From contig NC_049911.1 in assembly GCF_001411555.2 (NCBI RefSeq), positions 8,440,209-8,504,208 of the forward strand: a stretch of 64,000 bases of DNA, in the 5' to 3' direction. Shown piece by piece: positions 20,127 to 31,000 of the stretch. The notes below the pieces were generated by a model. It was given only the letters and a program-made list of their open reading frames with translations. It was not told the origin of the DNA and did not search any database. Origin of the DNA: Juglans regia (Eukaryota; Streptophyta; Magnoliopsida; Fagales; Juglandaceae). How positions within the stretch are numbered: the stretch's first letter is position 1; every line of letters begins with the position of its first letter. The position numbers were made by a program, and so were the translations under genes.

Positions 20127-21400
20127 TCAACAGTGGAGAGGTTCAGCTCTATCCAATTTTTCCCAAATAAATTGTCCATCCCTTCTACAATGCCACGTGA
20201 ATTTTGATCTAGAGAAAGGAAGATCATACATTGAATTGGTTGTATTCAACATAGGAACACCCCCAATCTTCTCTAAATCATTTTTAATAATATTAAAATC
20301 CTTTATAATCATAAAAGGTTTTTCAACAGTTTCCACCCTTAACAAGGATTCCCACAACTCCCTTCTAAGAGTAGAACTACATTTAGCATATACTGTTGAA
20401 AACAAAGCTTCCAAACCCATGAAATCAGCAATAAAAGAAATATATTATGATGAAGATGACAGAATAGAAATCACAATACCCTCTTTAGCAACCAACCAGA
20501 CTTTTTCCCCTTCTACCTCATTCGAAAAAGATTGAGATAAACCCAACCTTCTTACAATTTTCAAAGATTTATTAAAAGCCATCATCAGTTTCAACACAGT
20601 CACTATACATAGATTCTCTAACTCTTGTTATCCTTTTGCCATTCTTTTTTCGCTAAATGTAAAATTAAAGCTTATTCATGAATCCCCTATCCAGATTGTA
20701 CGCAATTTGGGTAGGGGTGGAGGAGAAGGGGTTTTGGGCCTGACATCTCTACTTGAGTCATCTATCCAAAGTTGTAGGTCCACAACTTCCTCTCCAAATT
20801 GTCTGCTGGATAGAAGATTGCAGGTTTCTAAATTTTAGAAGTGAACGTTTTAGCTCGAGAATTTGTTCAAAAAAAAGTGCTGGGCCTTTCTAATTCCATT
20901 AGACATCCCTCCCATCCGACTATGGTATCAGCTCCACAAAATAAGGTAAAAGATCTAGTTTTTATTTTTCATAAAAATCCCACATTAATGCAATTATTTG
21001 TGTTATTTTATTTTTGGCCTTTTGGTTATTAATTGATTTTTTATATGATTATGTTATATATTCCATTTATTTATTTACTTTTGTCAAACAATTTGGTGAA
21101 TAGAATATTTGATGAAATATTTATTTTTCTTCCTCTTCCCCGTTCTTTTGCTTCCTTTCTTCTCTCCACTTTCAAAATTGTTCTCCAAAGTGTACTGCTC
21201 CATTACCACCCTACACAAATACTGAAATGGCTGCCAAAATACACCGTTCATGATAAAATAAAGCAAGAACAAGAGCACTATATGGTAGTTGCAGTTCAAT
21301 GATCATGCCTTTTCAGATTTGTTTCTTAAATATAAGAAATATGTTATCCTTCATCTTAAATTATTTTGCGTTTCAATTGCATGTTGATGTAACCCACTTT
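20127..21400 (-). repeat. Right arm of the inverted duplication, with L1 endonuclease fragment
   Basis: The minus strand at 20127-20540 reads as L1 endonuclease: NIIKNDLEKIGG, then SRSKFTWHCRRDGQFIWEKL, in one 97-codon frame. The 20840-21400 part matches the left arm at 332-488 and 1586-1985 without the copia insertion, so it preserves the pre-insertion site. On the + strand, 20841-20945 is open (FVQKKVLGLSNSIRHPSHPT ...) and is followed by AAG|GTAAAAG. This could be a captured exon end, but no family is recognised. Confidence 0.75.
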
Positions 21401-21507
21401 AGGTAGTGATTCATTTAAGTATTAAACATATCATTCAAAATGTGTCATATCAACGAATGTAAATGGAGAGCGAAGAGTAACATTGCTTGGAAAACAAACA
21501 AAACAAG

Positions 21508-21614
21508 GTGAGTTACTAGGGCTCCACCAACCTAACGTATAGTTCAAAGTGTCCAGCACATGCAAGCAGCGGAAACCATGACCCCATTTAGAGTTCATAA
21601 ACGCCACAAATATA
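21508..21614 (+). repeat. Exon-like repeated unit, copy B (split by MITEs)
   Basis: The unit begins TACTAGGGCTCCACCAACCT and is interrupted by MITEs at 21615-21813 and 21845-22040. It resumes at 22045 and continues to about 22440, with the GCTCCAGCAATGAATATAGA and TTATAGAGTTCTATTTGATT blocks shared with copy C. Frameshifts interrupt its reading frame relative to copy C. Confidence 0.65.
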
Positions 21615-21813
21615 GGTTAGTTTAGATTATAAATTCATCTCAATTTATTATTATAATTTTTTTAAATTTTAATATAAAATATAATAAATAATTCAATTTT
21701 TTTAAATTTTAAAATAATAATAATATTAAAAAATAATATTTTATCATTACATCATTATATCAAGTCAATTCAATTCACTTTAACGTCCAAACATACCTAA
21801 TCGAAACTACCAG
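21615..21813 (-). mobile_element. GAGATGAG-type MITE, inverted copy
   Basis: AT-rich core with AATTCAATTTTTTTAAATTT and AAAAATAATATTTTATCATT, ending AACGTCCAAACATACCTAA. It is the inverted form of the family at 21845-22040. Non-coding. Confidence 0.65.
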
Positions 21814-21844
21814 AAAATTTTCGTACAATTAAAGCTCGATTTCA

Positions 21845-22040
21845 ATAAGGTTGCGTTTGGACGTTGAAGTGAGTTGAGTTGAGATAATAAAATATTGTTA
21901 GAATATTATTTTTTATTATTATTATTATTTTAAAATTTAAAAAAGTTGAATTGTTTATTATATTTTATATTGAGATTTAAAAAAATTATAATGATGAGTT
22001 GAGATGAGTTGAAAGAATTTTTGATTCCAAACTAAGCCTT
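21845..22040 (+). mobile_element. GAGATGAG-type MITE, near-complete copy
   Basis: Imperfect terminal inverted repeats AAGGTTGCGTTTGGA and TCCAAACTAAGCCTT flank a core with AATATTGTTAGAATATTATT and TGAATTGTTTATTATATTTT. The length of about 195 bp and the lack of coding sequence fit a MITE. The superfamily is not established from the sequence. Confidence 0.75.
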
Positions 22041-22440
22041 ACCCACCGGAGGGCGTTCAGCTTTTAAGGACTGGGGACTGGAAACTGGCCCCAAAAGAAT
22101 GTACGGTGTGTACCCCCTCCTGCTCCAGCAATGAATATAGACACTGACTCCAGAGCTAACACATTTATTATAGAGTTCTATTTGATTGAGACGCCTCCTC
22201 GTGGGTCTGTCTACTTATATAATATGTATATTTATCCTCATTTGAGGTTGACATCGATGCACTCCCACGGCAGCTACCTTCCTTTGATCGATATGTTAAT
22301 TATAATCTTCATTAATAATAGCTGTAACTAAATATTAATATAGTTAGTTGATCAACAGATCAAGTGCATATAATGGAAATAACTCTGACGTGGAGCTCTC
22401 TCTTCATCTTGACCGTTGGAAAGTAGACAATTTGATCTTG

Positions 22441-23120
22441 ATGTGATCTAAGATAATTTATAAATAATAATAATAAAATAATAATAAAATATTAAATAAT
22501 AATTGAGTGAAACACAACTTTAATATTTTATAAAATTTTGAGAAATGAAAAAAAAATTAAATAAAAAATATTATGAAATTAAATATAAATAAAAAATAAA
22601 ATTATTATAATATTTATCAATATTATATATAAATAAAAAATTAAATCACTATAACATTTATCACTATTAAATATAAATAAAAAATAAAATCATAATAATA
22701 TTTATCAATATTATATATAAATAAAAAATAAAATCACTTTAATATTTATCACTATTATATATAAATAAAAAATAAAATCACTATTATATATAAATACAAA
22801 ATAATATTACTATAATATTTATCACTATTATATATATAAAAATAAAATAAAATCACTACAATATTTATTAATATTAAAAAATTATTATAATAAAATCACT
22901 ATAATAGTAATTATTAAAAATAAAATCATTATAATATTTATAGAATCTACAAATTTTTTAATTATCTATCTAAAAGTTAATAACTCATGAACATACTTCA
23001 CATATTTAAATAACTTAAAATACTTTTAATAAAACCTATAAATTCATTCAAATTTTTATTCTTAATTATTCATAAACATTTCTAACACTTTTAAAATATT
23101 CTTCTTATCCAAACGTAGCC
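22441..23120 (+). repeat. AT-rich tandem repeat block inside a MITE-like insertion
   Basis: Between 22565 and 22940 a unit of about 48 bp recurs seven or eight times, with the landmarks TATTTATCACTATTATATAT and AATAAAAAATAAAATCACT. The block ends near TTATCCAAACGTAGCCGAG, which resembles the MITE termini nearby. No coding potential. Confidence 0.75.
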
Positions 23121-23127
23121 GAGTACA

Positions 23128-23530
23128 TAAAGGCCACGAATGTTTTATCAAAGCAACACAAATGTTTTATCAAAGCAACCAGAAAGATGTTGTACATTTA
23201 AAGCTAGATTTCAACAAGTCTTCCCCAGTGGAGAGGTTCAGTTAATTGAAGGACCGGGGACTGTAGACTGGCCCCAAAAGATTGTACCCCCACCTGCTCC
23301 TGCAATGAATATAGACAGTCACTCCAGAGCTAATACATTTATTATAGAGTTCTATTTGATTGAGACGCCTCCTCTTGGGTCTGTCTACTTATATAATATG
23401 TCAACAGATCAAGTGCATATGATGGAAATAACTCTGATGGGGAGCTCTCTCTTCATCTTGACCGTTGGAAAGTAGACAATTTCATCTTGTTGTGCTACCC
23501 ATCTGCACATTCAAAAGAAAAAGGAAGACG
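23128..23530 (+). repeat. Exon-like repeated unit, copy C, with 111-codon open frame
   Basis: The most complete of the three copies. An open frame at 23140-23475 includes FPSGEVQLIEGPGTVDWPQK and later ANTFIIEFYLIETPPLGSV. Copies A and B keep parts of it with frameshifts. I do not recognise the family. The unit could be the last exon of a host gene that was duplicated, or transcribed non-coding repeat sequence. It begins with a short internal duplication (AATGTTTTATCAAAGCAAC twice). Confidence 0.45.
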
Positions 23531-24080
23531 TAAAGCTCAATCCATTATTGACTGATTTTCGTAAAGAGACGTTTTAGATCATATGCACAGAAATCTTACA
23601 AAGCAAGATCTTACAAAATCAAACTTAGGAAATGCTTGAAAAATAAGATGAAATGAGAATTTTATAATAGTAATAAGATAATTTATGAATAATAATAAAA
23701 TAGTTTGAATTAGACTATGAATTGAGTAGTGATATGATCTCAGATAATTAGTAAATAATAGTGAAAAAATAATGATAAAATATTGAATAATAGTTTAGTG
23801 AAACACAGCCTTAATATTTTATAAAATTTTAGAAAATGAGAAAAAAATTGAATAAAAAATATTATAAAATTAAATTTGTTATAATATAATTTTTTTAATA
23901 TTATATTTATTTTGAGATTTGAAAAAGTTTAATTATTTTTATTTTTTTGTTTGAAAGTTTGGAAAAGTTATAATCATGATTAGTTTGAAAAAATTTATAT
24001 TTAAATGATGTTTAAAAAGAAATTAAAAAATAATGAGATGGAATGGGACGAGACCAAAATAATTTTCAAATATCCCCTTA
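23531..24080. other. AT-rich MITE-derived sequence
   Basis: Contains GAGATGAG-type MITE fragments near 23640-23700 and 23730-24060 in both orientations. No gene is visible. Confidence 0.45.
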
Positions 24081-24297
24081 GGCCATGCATATACTTTGTC
24101 TTTTGTTTGCATGATTTAGTGGGAAAGGTAATTACTTGTAACTAGTGACAAGATGGTGAAGAAATAGTGAGAGCTCAAGCCGGGAAAGTTCTAATGGCGT
24201 AAAGAAATTGTTATTAACAGCAGCTCCCATTTTTTGTAGACAAAGAATACCTTTATTGTTTAGGATCTCTGCAGAGATGAGTACTTATTCATGCTAA

Positions 24298-24915
24298 TTA
24301 CACTGATAAACATGATTTCAAGTGAAAGTACCAAATTAAATAATGCATATATATATGCTCCATAACTCTCTTTTTTTTATTTTTTTTAATATTGTATTTA
24401 TTTATTTTAAAATAATTATTGGAGACGCCCAAACTATTGAATTTTGTATCTCTGTAACTATTTAATTTATCTATGCTTGCTTTGAGAAAAAAAATCGGCA
24501 ACAAAGAAATAAAAAAGAAATTGAAAAAGAAAGAAAGGAACATTGGCATTTTGACTAGTGGTTGCAACGAGCACATACACGAAGTAAACAGGAGGTCGTA
24601 ATTATCTGATAACCGTTCAGTCCAAATCATAAAGCTGCTAAACGTCCACTCCATTCTTTTTAGCCCGTGTGGACACGTATTTATCAGTGTCTCAGTTCTG
24701 TGTTTTGTGTTCATGCTTAGTGAAAACAACTTCTCAAGTCTATACCAAATATCATGATTTAGAATGAAAGTGATGGTAAAATGTTTGCTTCCACGCGTCT
24801 CATCTTCATGGTAATGTCTGAAAATGAAATGGATAGAAGAATGAGAGTTGCTTTCATTGCCATAAAACTTTGAGCTCCTATTTGCACAGCTTGACGAGAC
24901 CAAGCGGTGCCACAA
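24298..24915 (-). other. Unidentified 205-codon open frame
   Basis: The minus-strand frame has an N-terminal half of normal composition (FYGNESNSHSSIHFIFRHYH ... TERLSDNYDLLFTSCMCSL) and a low-complexity Phe/Lys/Asn-rich C-terminal half that looks like translated AT-rich DNA. No motif, signal peptide or family is recognised. It may be a chance frame or the remains of a host exon covering only the first ~115 residues. Confidence 0.2.
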
Positions 24916-24990
24916 CCAGTTGGAGAGGAAGTTGCAGCCTAACAGGTTTCACCACCGGCAACCACCCCAAACATTCTCAAGCCCTAAACT

Positions 24991-27289
24991 TTGGTATAAT
25001 CCCCTCTCTTTATCTCAAGGAATATTATATTTATGTGATTAATGGTGTTGTGTTTGAGTATATGGACAGATTATATATACATATTTATTGAATGTATTGA
25101 TTGTGATAAACTCAGAAGAAGTAATGTGTGGTTGGGAATGAAATGGAGTTATAAGTGAAGCATAAACATTGTGAAGTATGAGATTGTGTTGGTTTGTTCT
25201 AGGTGAACTTAAGTACTGGACTATGGATTGCGGATTTGTATTTGTATGTATATTATCAAGAGGCTTATATTTGGGTAAAGTGTTTGTGAATGTTGATTGA
25301 ACAGATTTGAATATGTTGGGTGTGTCATGCATGAACAATGATTGTGTGATGTATTTGTGTTGAGCTCAAGTGATTGATGGATGAAGTATGTGTATCATGG
25401 TGCTGATTGTTTGAATTTGGACAAAATTGTATGTATCGTGTATATTGTGCATGGATGAAGTTTCTAAATAGAGCAGGTGCTTTGAATGGATTGTATGTTG
25501 ATCTTTGGCGATAAATAGGTAGAGTACAACTGTAATTTTTCTTGGCTGCATGTATTGGACAGATTTAATATTTAATCTTTGGCTTCACTTGTATTAGATG
25601 TTTGAGCATGGAAATGGTTTGTAATTTCATGATTATGCTTGATTTTTTACTATGCTACATAATTGAATTATATTGAGATGGATATAAATGTATGAAGTTT
25701 GGATTGAGATAGATTATCTTGAAGTGTTGGGATTAAATGACGGAGATGTAGTGAAGTTTGAAAAGTATGAAGGTTGTATTGGTTTCTAAATGTTGGATAG
25801 CAACTTTATTATTGAGTCCTTCTATCCTTGCTTAATTGAGTTAGTTTCGGATGTTTTGGCGTATGGACTAAGATAGGGTGTATTTAGTTGAACTTTTATG
25901 GTGGAAAGATTTTATGTATATTGAATATATTGTGTATGGATGAAACTTGGGAAGCCTTGTCAATGTGTGTTTTTGGTTGGTTGTGTTATGTGTACATGGT
26001 TTGGATTGTGTTGTGTTTGTATGTGAGAAAGTGAATGGGAACTTGAGATGGTGTTGGATTGGTTTGTGTACGTATGGAGGAAAGGTGTTGTAATTGTAGT
26101 TTGTATCTCATGGTGAAGTGAGATTAATTTGTAAGGCTTGTTGAGTGGTGCTTTGAATGTTAAAAGTGAAGTATGGGAACTCACTTTACGAGTTAGAAAT
26201 GAAGTTGGGCTTTTAGGTTCATAGATAGACTTATTTTAAAAGAAACTGGCTATACTTGAAAGATTGAATAATGGTTTGAAAGAGATTGATGGAAACGATA
26301 GGATTGGTGCCTTGGGACTTTGAAGTGAAGCATGGAGATTCACTTTAAAGTACAAGGCCATGAAGTTGGATGAAAGAAGTTGAATGGTGACCTCAAGTGG
26401 GTCAGAAGCTATGGCTTGCTGAGTGTATGGGTGTAGTTTATGGGACTATATGGTTGTGTGGTGGGATGATTTTGAACTTGAATGATAGACGAATTGAGTA
26501 TGAGTTCTTTGGGTTGATTGTATGCATTGGATGAATTTGGTATGTTGTATTTATGGAGGAAGGGTATTGGACATTTTGTAGTTGATTTGAATGGATGCAA
26601 ATGTTGTGACAAGCCATGAAGTTTAATGCAAAGTATTGGAGAGGTGTGACCTTAATGGGTTCTAAGTCATGGTCTTGGAGTTTAAGAAAGTGAAACTACG
26701 GAAGGTGAGGTGGAGTTAGGACTCGAAGATGGTGAGATCATTAGTTAAAAATGAACTTGGGCCTTTAGGTTCATAGTTTAGGTTTAAGATTTATGCAAAT
26801 GGCTATGCTTCAAAGATTGAATGATGGTTTGAACAAGTGAAATGAAATGGATGTTATAAATACCTAGAGGTTTAAGTTTGTACAATTAGGAATATTATGA
26901 GGAAGCATGCAAGTAAATAGTTGAAGAAGATTAATTGGATAATTGAATTGGTCTAAATGAAAGAAGTTTAAGTCAATAGTAGTTTTATGGAAGTTTTGTG
27001 TTTAAAGTTCTTATGTAAATGAAAAAGAAATGACGTAAAAAGGTTTTTCTTTAAAAAGAAAAGCATTAAAAGGTCTGGGAAATGCTTTTATGAGGAAGGA
27101 AACTTTCTAATTTAATTTAATAAATTCACTTGTAAACTCTCTTTTAAATTTACAAAGCAAGTTTTAATTTTCAATTATAGAATCTTTTATATCTTGGGGC
27201 GAAAATGAAAAATCTTAACAATTTTATTAATTCCCGTGTGATTTTCTAAAACAACTTCTTAAAATCCTATCATAAGGACGAGCATTACA
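24991..27289 (+). repeat. Cytosine-poor 2.3-kb tract, possible solo LTR
   Basis: The + strand is strikingly rich in T and G and poor in C. In hand counts of two 60-base lines, C was 4 and 7 against G 16 and 18. Diverged internal duplications exist, for example GAAGTTGGGCTTTTAGGTTC near 26200 and GAACTTGGGCCTTTAGGTTC near 26752. The right end AAGGACGAGCATTACA resembles the TTACA ends of the gypsy LTRs in this window and abuts the gene's leader. No left end or TSD was found, so the LTR reading is tentative. No protein is encoded. Confidence 0.4.
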
Positions 27290-27320
27290 GAAGATGCGTA
27301 AAGTTTGTACACCATATGAC

Positions 27321-27327
27321 TATATAA
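27321..27327 (+). promoter_or_regulatory. Possible TATA box of the ACD6-like gene
   Basis: TATATAA lies about 125 bp before the start codon and 32 bp after the end of the suspected solo LTR. The position is plausible, but AT-rich sequence makes chance matches likely. Confidence 0.3.
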
Positions 27328-27452
27328 TTCATTTACTACCCGTATATGCCCGACTTTACTTCCTAAATCTAATTCTTATATTGCTTATTTGTAAGGAAGG
27401 ATTCTACGTAGGATCTGAGAAAACCTGCTGAATTAGCTTCATCATCAGCAAA

Positions 27453-28098
27453 ATGAGTTTAGATGATACAATTTTGCAATTCGAGGAGATGGATCCAACG
27501 AAGATCTATAAAGCTGAGGAGATGGATCCAACGAAGATCTATAAAGCTATAGTTGACAATGACCGCATCACACTCTTTAAAAACACAAGGATGAATTCCT
27601 ACCTACAAGATTCTAAGAATATTCTCAAGCCGATAACGGACAACGAGGACTCCATTCTACATGTTGCAACAAAATTCAAACAAAAGGAGTTTGCTGAAAA
27701 ACTCATCAAGTCGAACCAATCACTTATTGATCTGAGAAATAAGAAAGGTGACACTCCACTACATGTTGCAGCAAGTATAGGGTGTTCGGACATCATAAAT
27801 CTCCTAATAGATTGTTCAAGTTCACATATTTTGGAGACGCTGAACATAGACCAGGATACAGCATTGCACGTTGCTGTGAGAAATGCTCAACACTCGGTTG
27901 TGGAGTTACTAATTGGCCACAAACCAGGGCTAGCTAAGAAGGTGAATGAAGCCGGAGAATCCGCACTCTTTCTTGCTGTAGACAGAGACAATTACGATAT
28001 TGCTAATTTAATCTTAGCAGTTCCACATCAATCAATATGCTGTCGAGGAAGGGACCATATGAATGTGTTGCACGTAGCCATCATTCGGATGCTGACAA
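27453..28098 (+). CDS. ACD6-like gene, exon 1 (ankyrin repeats 1-4)
   Basis: The start is the ATG in GCAAAATGAGTTTAG, the first in frame. Residues 11-21 and 22-32 are an exact duplicate (EEMDPTKIYKA) from a 33-bp tandem repeat at 27483-27548. Ankyrin repeats follow at roughly residues 62-95 (NEDSILHVATKFKQKEFAEK), 96-130 (KKGDTPLHVAASIGCSDIIN), 132-165 (DQDTALHVAVRNAQHSVVEL) and 166-200 (NEAGESALFLAVDRDNYDIA). The exon ends within VLHVAIIRMLT at a clean GTAAGT donor. Reading on past the donor gives a longer frame to 28229, which is intron. Confidence 0.8.
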
Positions 28099-31000
28099 GT
28101 AAGTTCACTCACCCTCTCCCTACCTTGGTCAAAACCAATGTTCTTTTTACTTTAAAAATAAGTAAATGGTTAAATTATATTAATATGAATAAGCATAGCC
28201 CAAGTAGACATAGAGTATACAAGATATAACACCTATTTAGGCGAAAGAAATAGAAACAAGAAAATCATCAAAATCGAGACCATTGAAATCTACATCTTTG
28301 GCCCAAAGAAAAAGGGTTCTGACAAATAATAATCTAATATTCTCCAATGAACGTTCACTGTCTTCGAATATCCTGTCATTTCATTCCTTCCAAATGCACC
28401 CAGCATAGAAGACATATGAGAATCATCTTCGACACGGCTGAAATTTGTGGGATGCCGCCGAGGTTCACCCTACATGCCAAAAGCTCAACCATTGTAGTAG
28501 TCATAACCCAGGCTAGCTTTATCCTTCTTAATACATTGACCCATAATGCTTTAGTAAGCTTGCAATGTGGTAGAAGATGGTACATAGTCTTCCCACTTTG
28601 CTTACACATGCAGCATCATTCTACCACTATCACCTCGTGTTTCTGTAAGTTATCCTTCATCACAATCTTCCCCAAAGACGCTGTCCAGGGAAAAAATGCC
28701 TTCCTAAGAGGGTCTTTGTTTCTCCAAATTCTTTTCTATGGAAAGTGATTGTTCTAGGTTGTGTGAGGGCCTTATAGAAAGAGCAAGCTGAAAATGTACC
28801 TCTCTAGTAAGTGTCCACCACAAAGTATTCGCTCCTTGGGTGCACAGTCTTATGGAGTATATGACCTAGAAGAAATCTTCAAAGTTGCTGACTCAAGTTC
28901 CAGTAGAGTAAATCACCATTCCTCTCCATGAGCTCTACCATTGAAGCTTCTTTCTCATGTGCAAGTAAGAATACTGTAGGGAATAAGTCCCTGAGAGCTT
29001 TATCTCTACACCATATGTCATGTCAAAATTTAGTTCTTGTGCCATCTCTCATCATAATTCTAGTATGACAAGCATAGGCTCCCCGCCCTCATCCAATATG
29101 CTTCCATAGACCCACGCCATAAACCCCACTTACCTAAAATCTAATAAAACATCTTAACTCAAATCATCTCACTACTATTCACAAACCATTTCATTGTTAT
29201 TCACAAATCATTTCATTACTATTTACATATTTCTCATCCGATCTCACTCCCCTTAACGAGGCCTAAGTTAATGCAACCAACATAAGCATATAAATAGAAA
29301 ATATCAAGCTATATGAAACAATTTCTCATGTGTTGAGAAAATAAGCAAATATATATAGCCAATGTACACAATTGGATACAATTAAGGATCTCTTGAGGTA
29401 CAACATACCAATGATCTGTATGATAACCAGGATGTCCAAATGTAAGATTACTAACCAAAAACTACTTACACCAATTGAAAAAGGAACCCATTTTTATACA
29501 TTCCAAACATATATGCTCATATATAAATATATATATAATATGGCACGGTGAAGTTAAACAATCTCTCATGTCTATATGAAACCAAGCGATATCCAATATT
29601 ATTGGAAAAATAAAGATAACCATGCCATTGTAATAAAAATGCTGACAAATGAGGATCTCTAAGGTTAAATAAATGACCAATCTTTATGACACCGGCATGT
29701 CTAATTTTGTCTGAAATACATGAATGACCCGATACTAACAACCTCCATGCATGCCACTAATATATAGCAACAACATGATGGTTTAAGATCCTAAAGGTTA
29801 TTGCTTCTAGTCCTAAACCAAAATATAATTCATATATGTTAGAAATACTAGATCAGAATGTACAGCGGAAGCGATATTACCTCACTGAAAATATATTGGA
29901 TCTAGTGCGGTGTTCCACGGATTCTCTAGTGTCGTTATTCATCCACGATCTTCACATCAATGGTGGATTGTGCTACGTGGTAATACCAGAGCAACACTCA
30001 CACGTTCCACAACCAATGCCGTGACTAGAGAGAATCATTTGAGAGAGAGCTTGTTTATCCAAGTGTTTTCTCTAAAGAGGGGGAGAGACTATGTAAAATA
30101 GCCTCTCCAGTGTAACCCCCTGGTTGGCCATTAAGGGCCAGCCATCAAGTCTCATGAAGTGGCTTAAGAGCCACTTCATAACCCCCAAGAGGAGGTGAAG
30201 GGGTGCCCACTATGGGTGCCTCTTTCTTACATCTCCCATTCACACATAGTGGGCAAGACCTCAGGTCTGCATCCCTTAATATGTTCTCAATTTTGTTTAT
30301 ACTGGCAAATAGGCTGTGCGACCATCGAGCACAGCTGTAAAAGAAAAATGGGAGCACTATACCAAATCTCTTCTAGAAAAGACCAGTATAGCAACATCCC
30401 TAAAAGTGTCTCGTTATGCCCTGACTCATTTGGTCACATCAGACTAAGCATCCATAATCCCTCTCGAGTCCAAATGACTCAAAGCAATACTCAATCTCCA
30501 TAAAAAATGATGTACTCACAGCTATATTGCAACTCCTAAGAAGTAACATAAATTGCCGACAATGAGTACACACCATGATCGTTGTGTTACCAAATAGTCT
30601 TCCCTTCGCGCTCATATCATTTAGTTTCAGTCTAGTCGCTTTCCCAGCAATGTCTCTTTAGACCACATCATTCATGGTCATAGATAACATGCCAAAGTAG
30701 CAAATACTAAAACATCAACTTCGTGACATAGTCAAAGGTCTCCTATGAGTATAAATAAATTAAGGTCATCAATTATAACCTATAGGACTCACACGGTGAG
30801 GAAGCAGGGAACCATTCACTCACCTCTACTATTGGTCGCAAAAGCACATGTAGTATGAAATATATGCTACGGTGGAGTTCTCTTTTTAAAGAAAGAGCGT
30901 ATATCTAATCTCAATTCACCATACAGATTTTAGTCTAGTCGCTATCTCAGCGCCTAACCCGAGTCTCTCTATTTTCTCGCTATCCAAAGCACCAAATAGG

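Noticed and set aside
28099..28229. Extension of exon 1 to the stop at 28229 as the true end of the protein
   Set aside because: A clean GTAAGT donor at 28099 and phase-compatible downstream exons give a full-length family member; the extension resembles intron sequence.
29517..29741. Minus-strand frames with text (IRHAGVIKIGHLFNLRDPHL) faintly like a plant mobile (MAIN) domain
   Set aside because: The resemblance is short and stops after about 30 residues; the downstream hallmark of the domain is absent in all frames.
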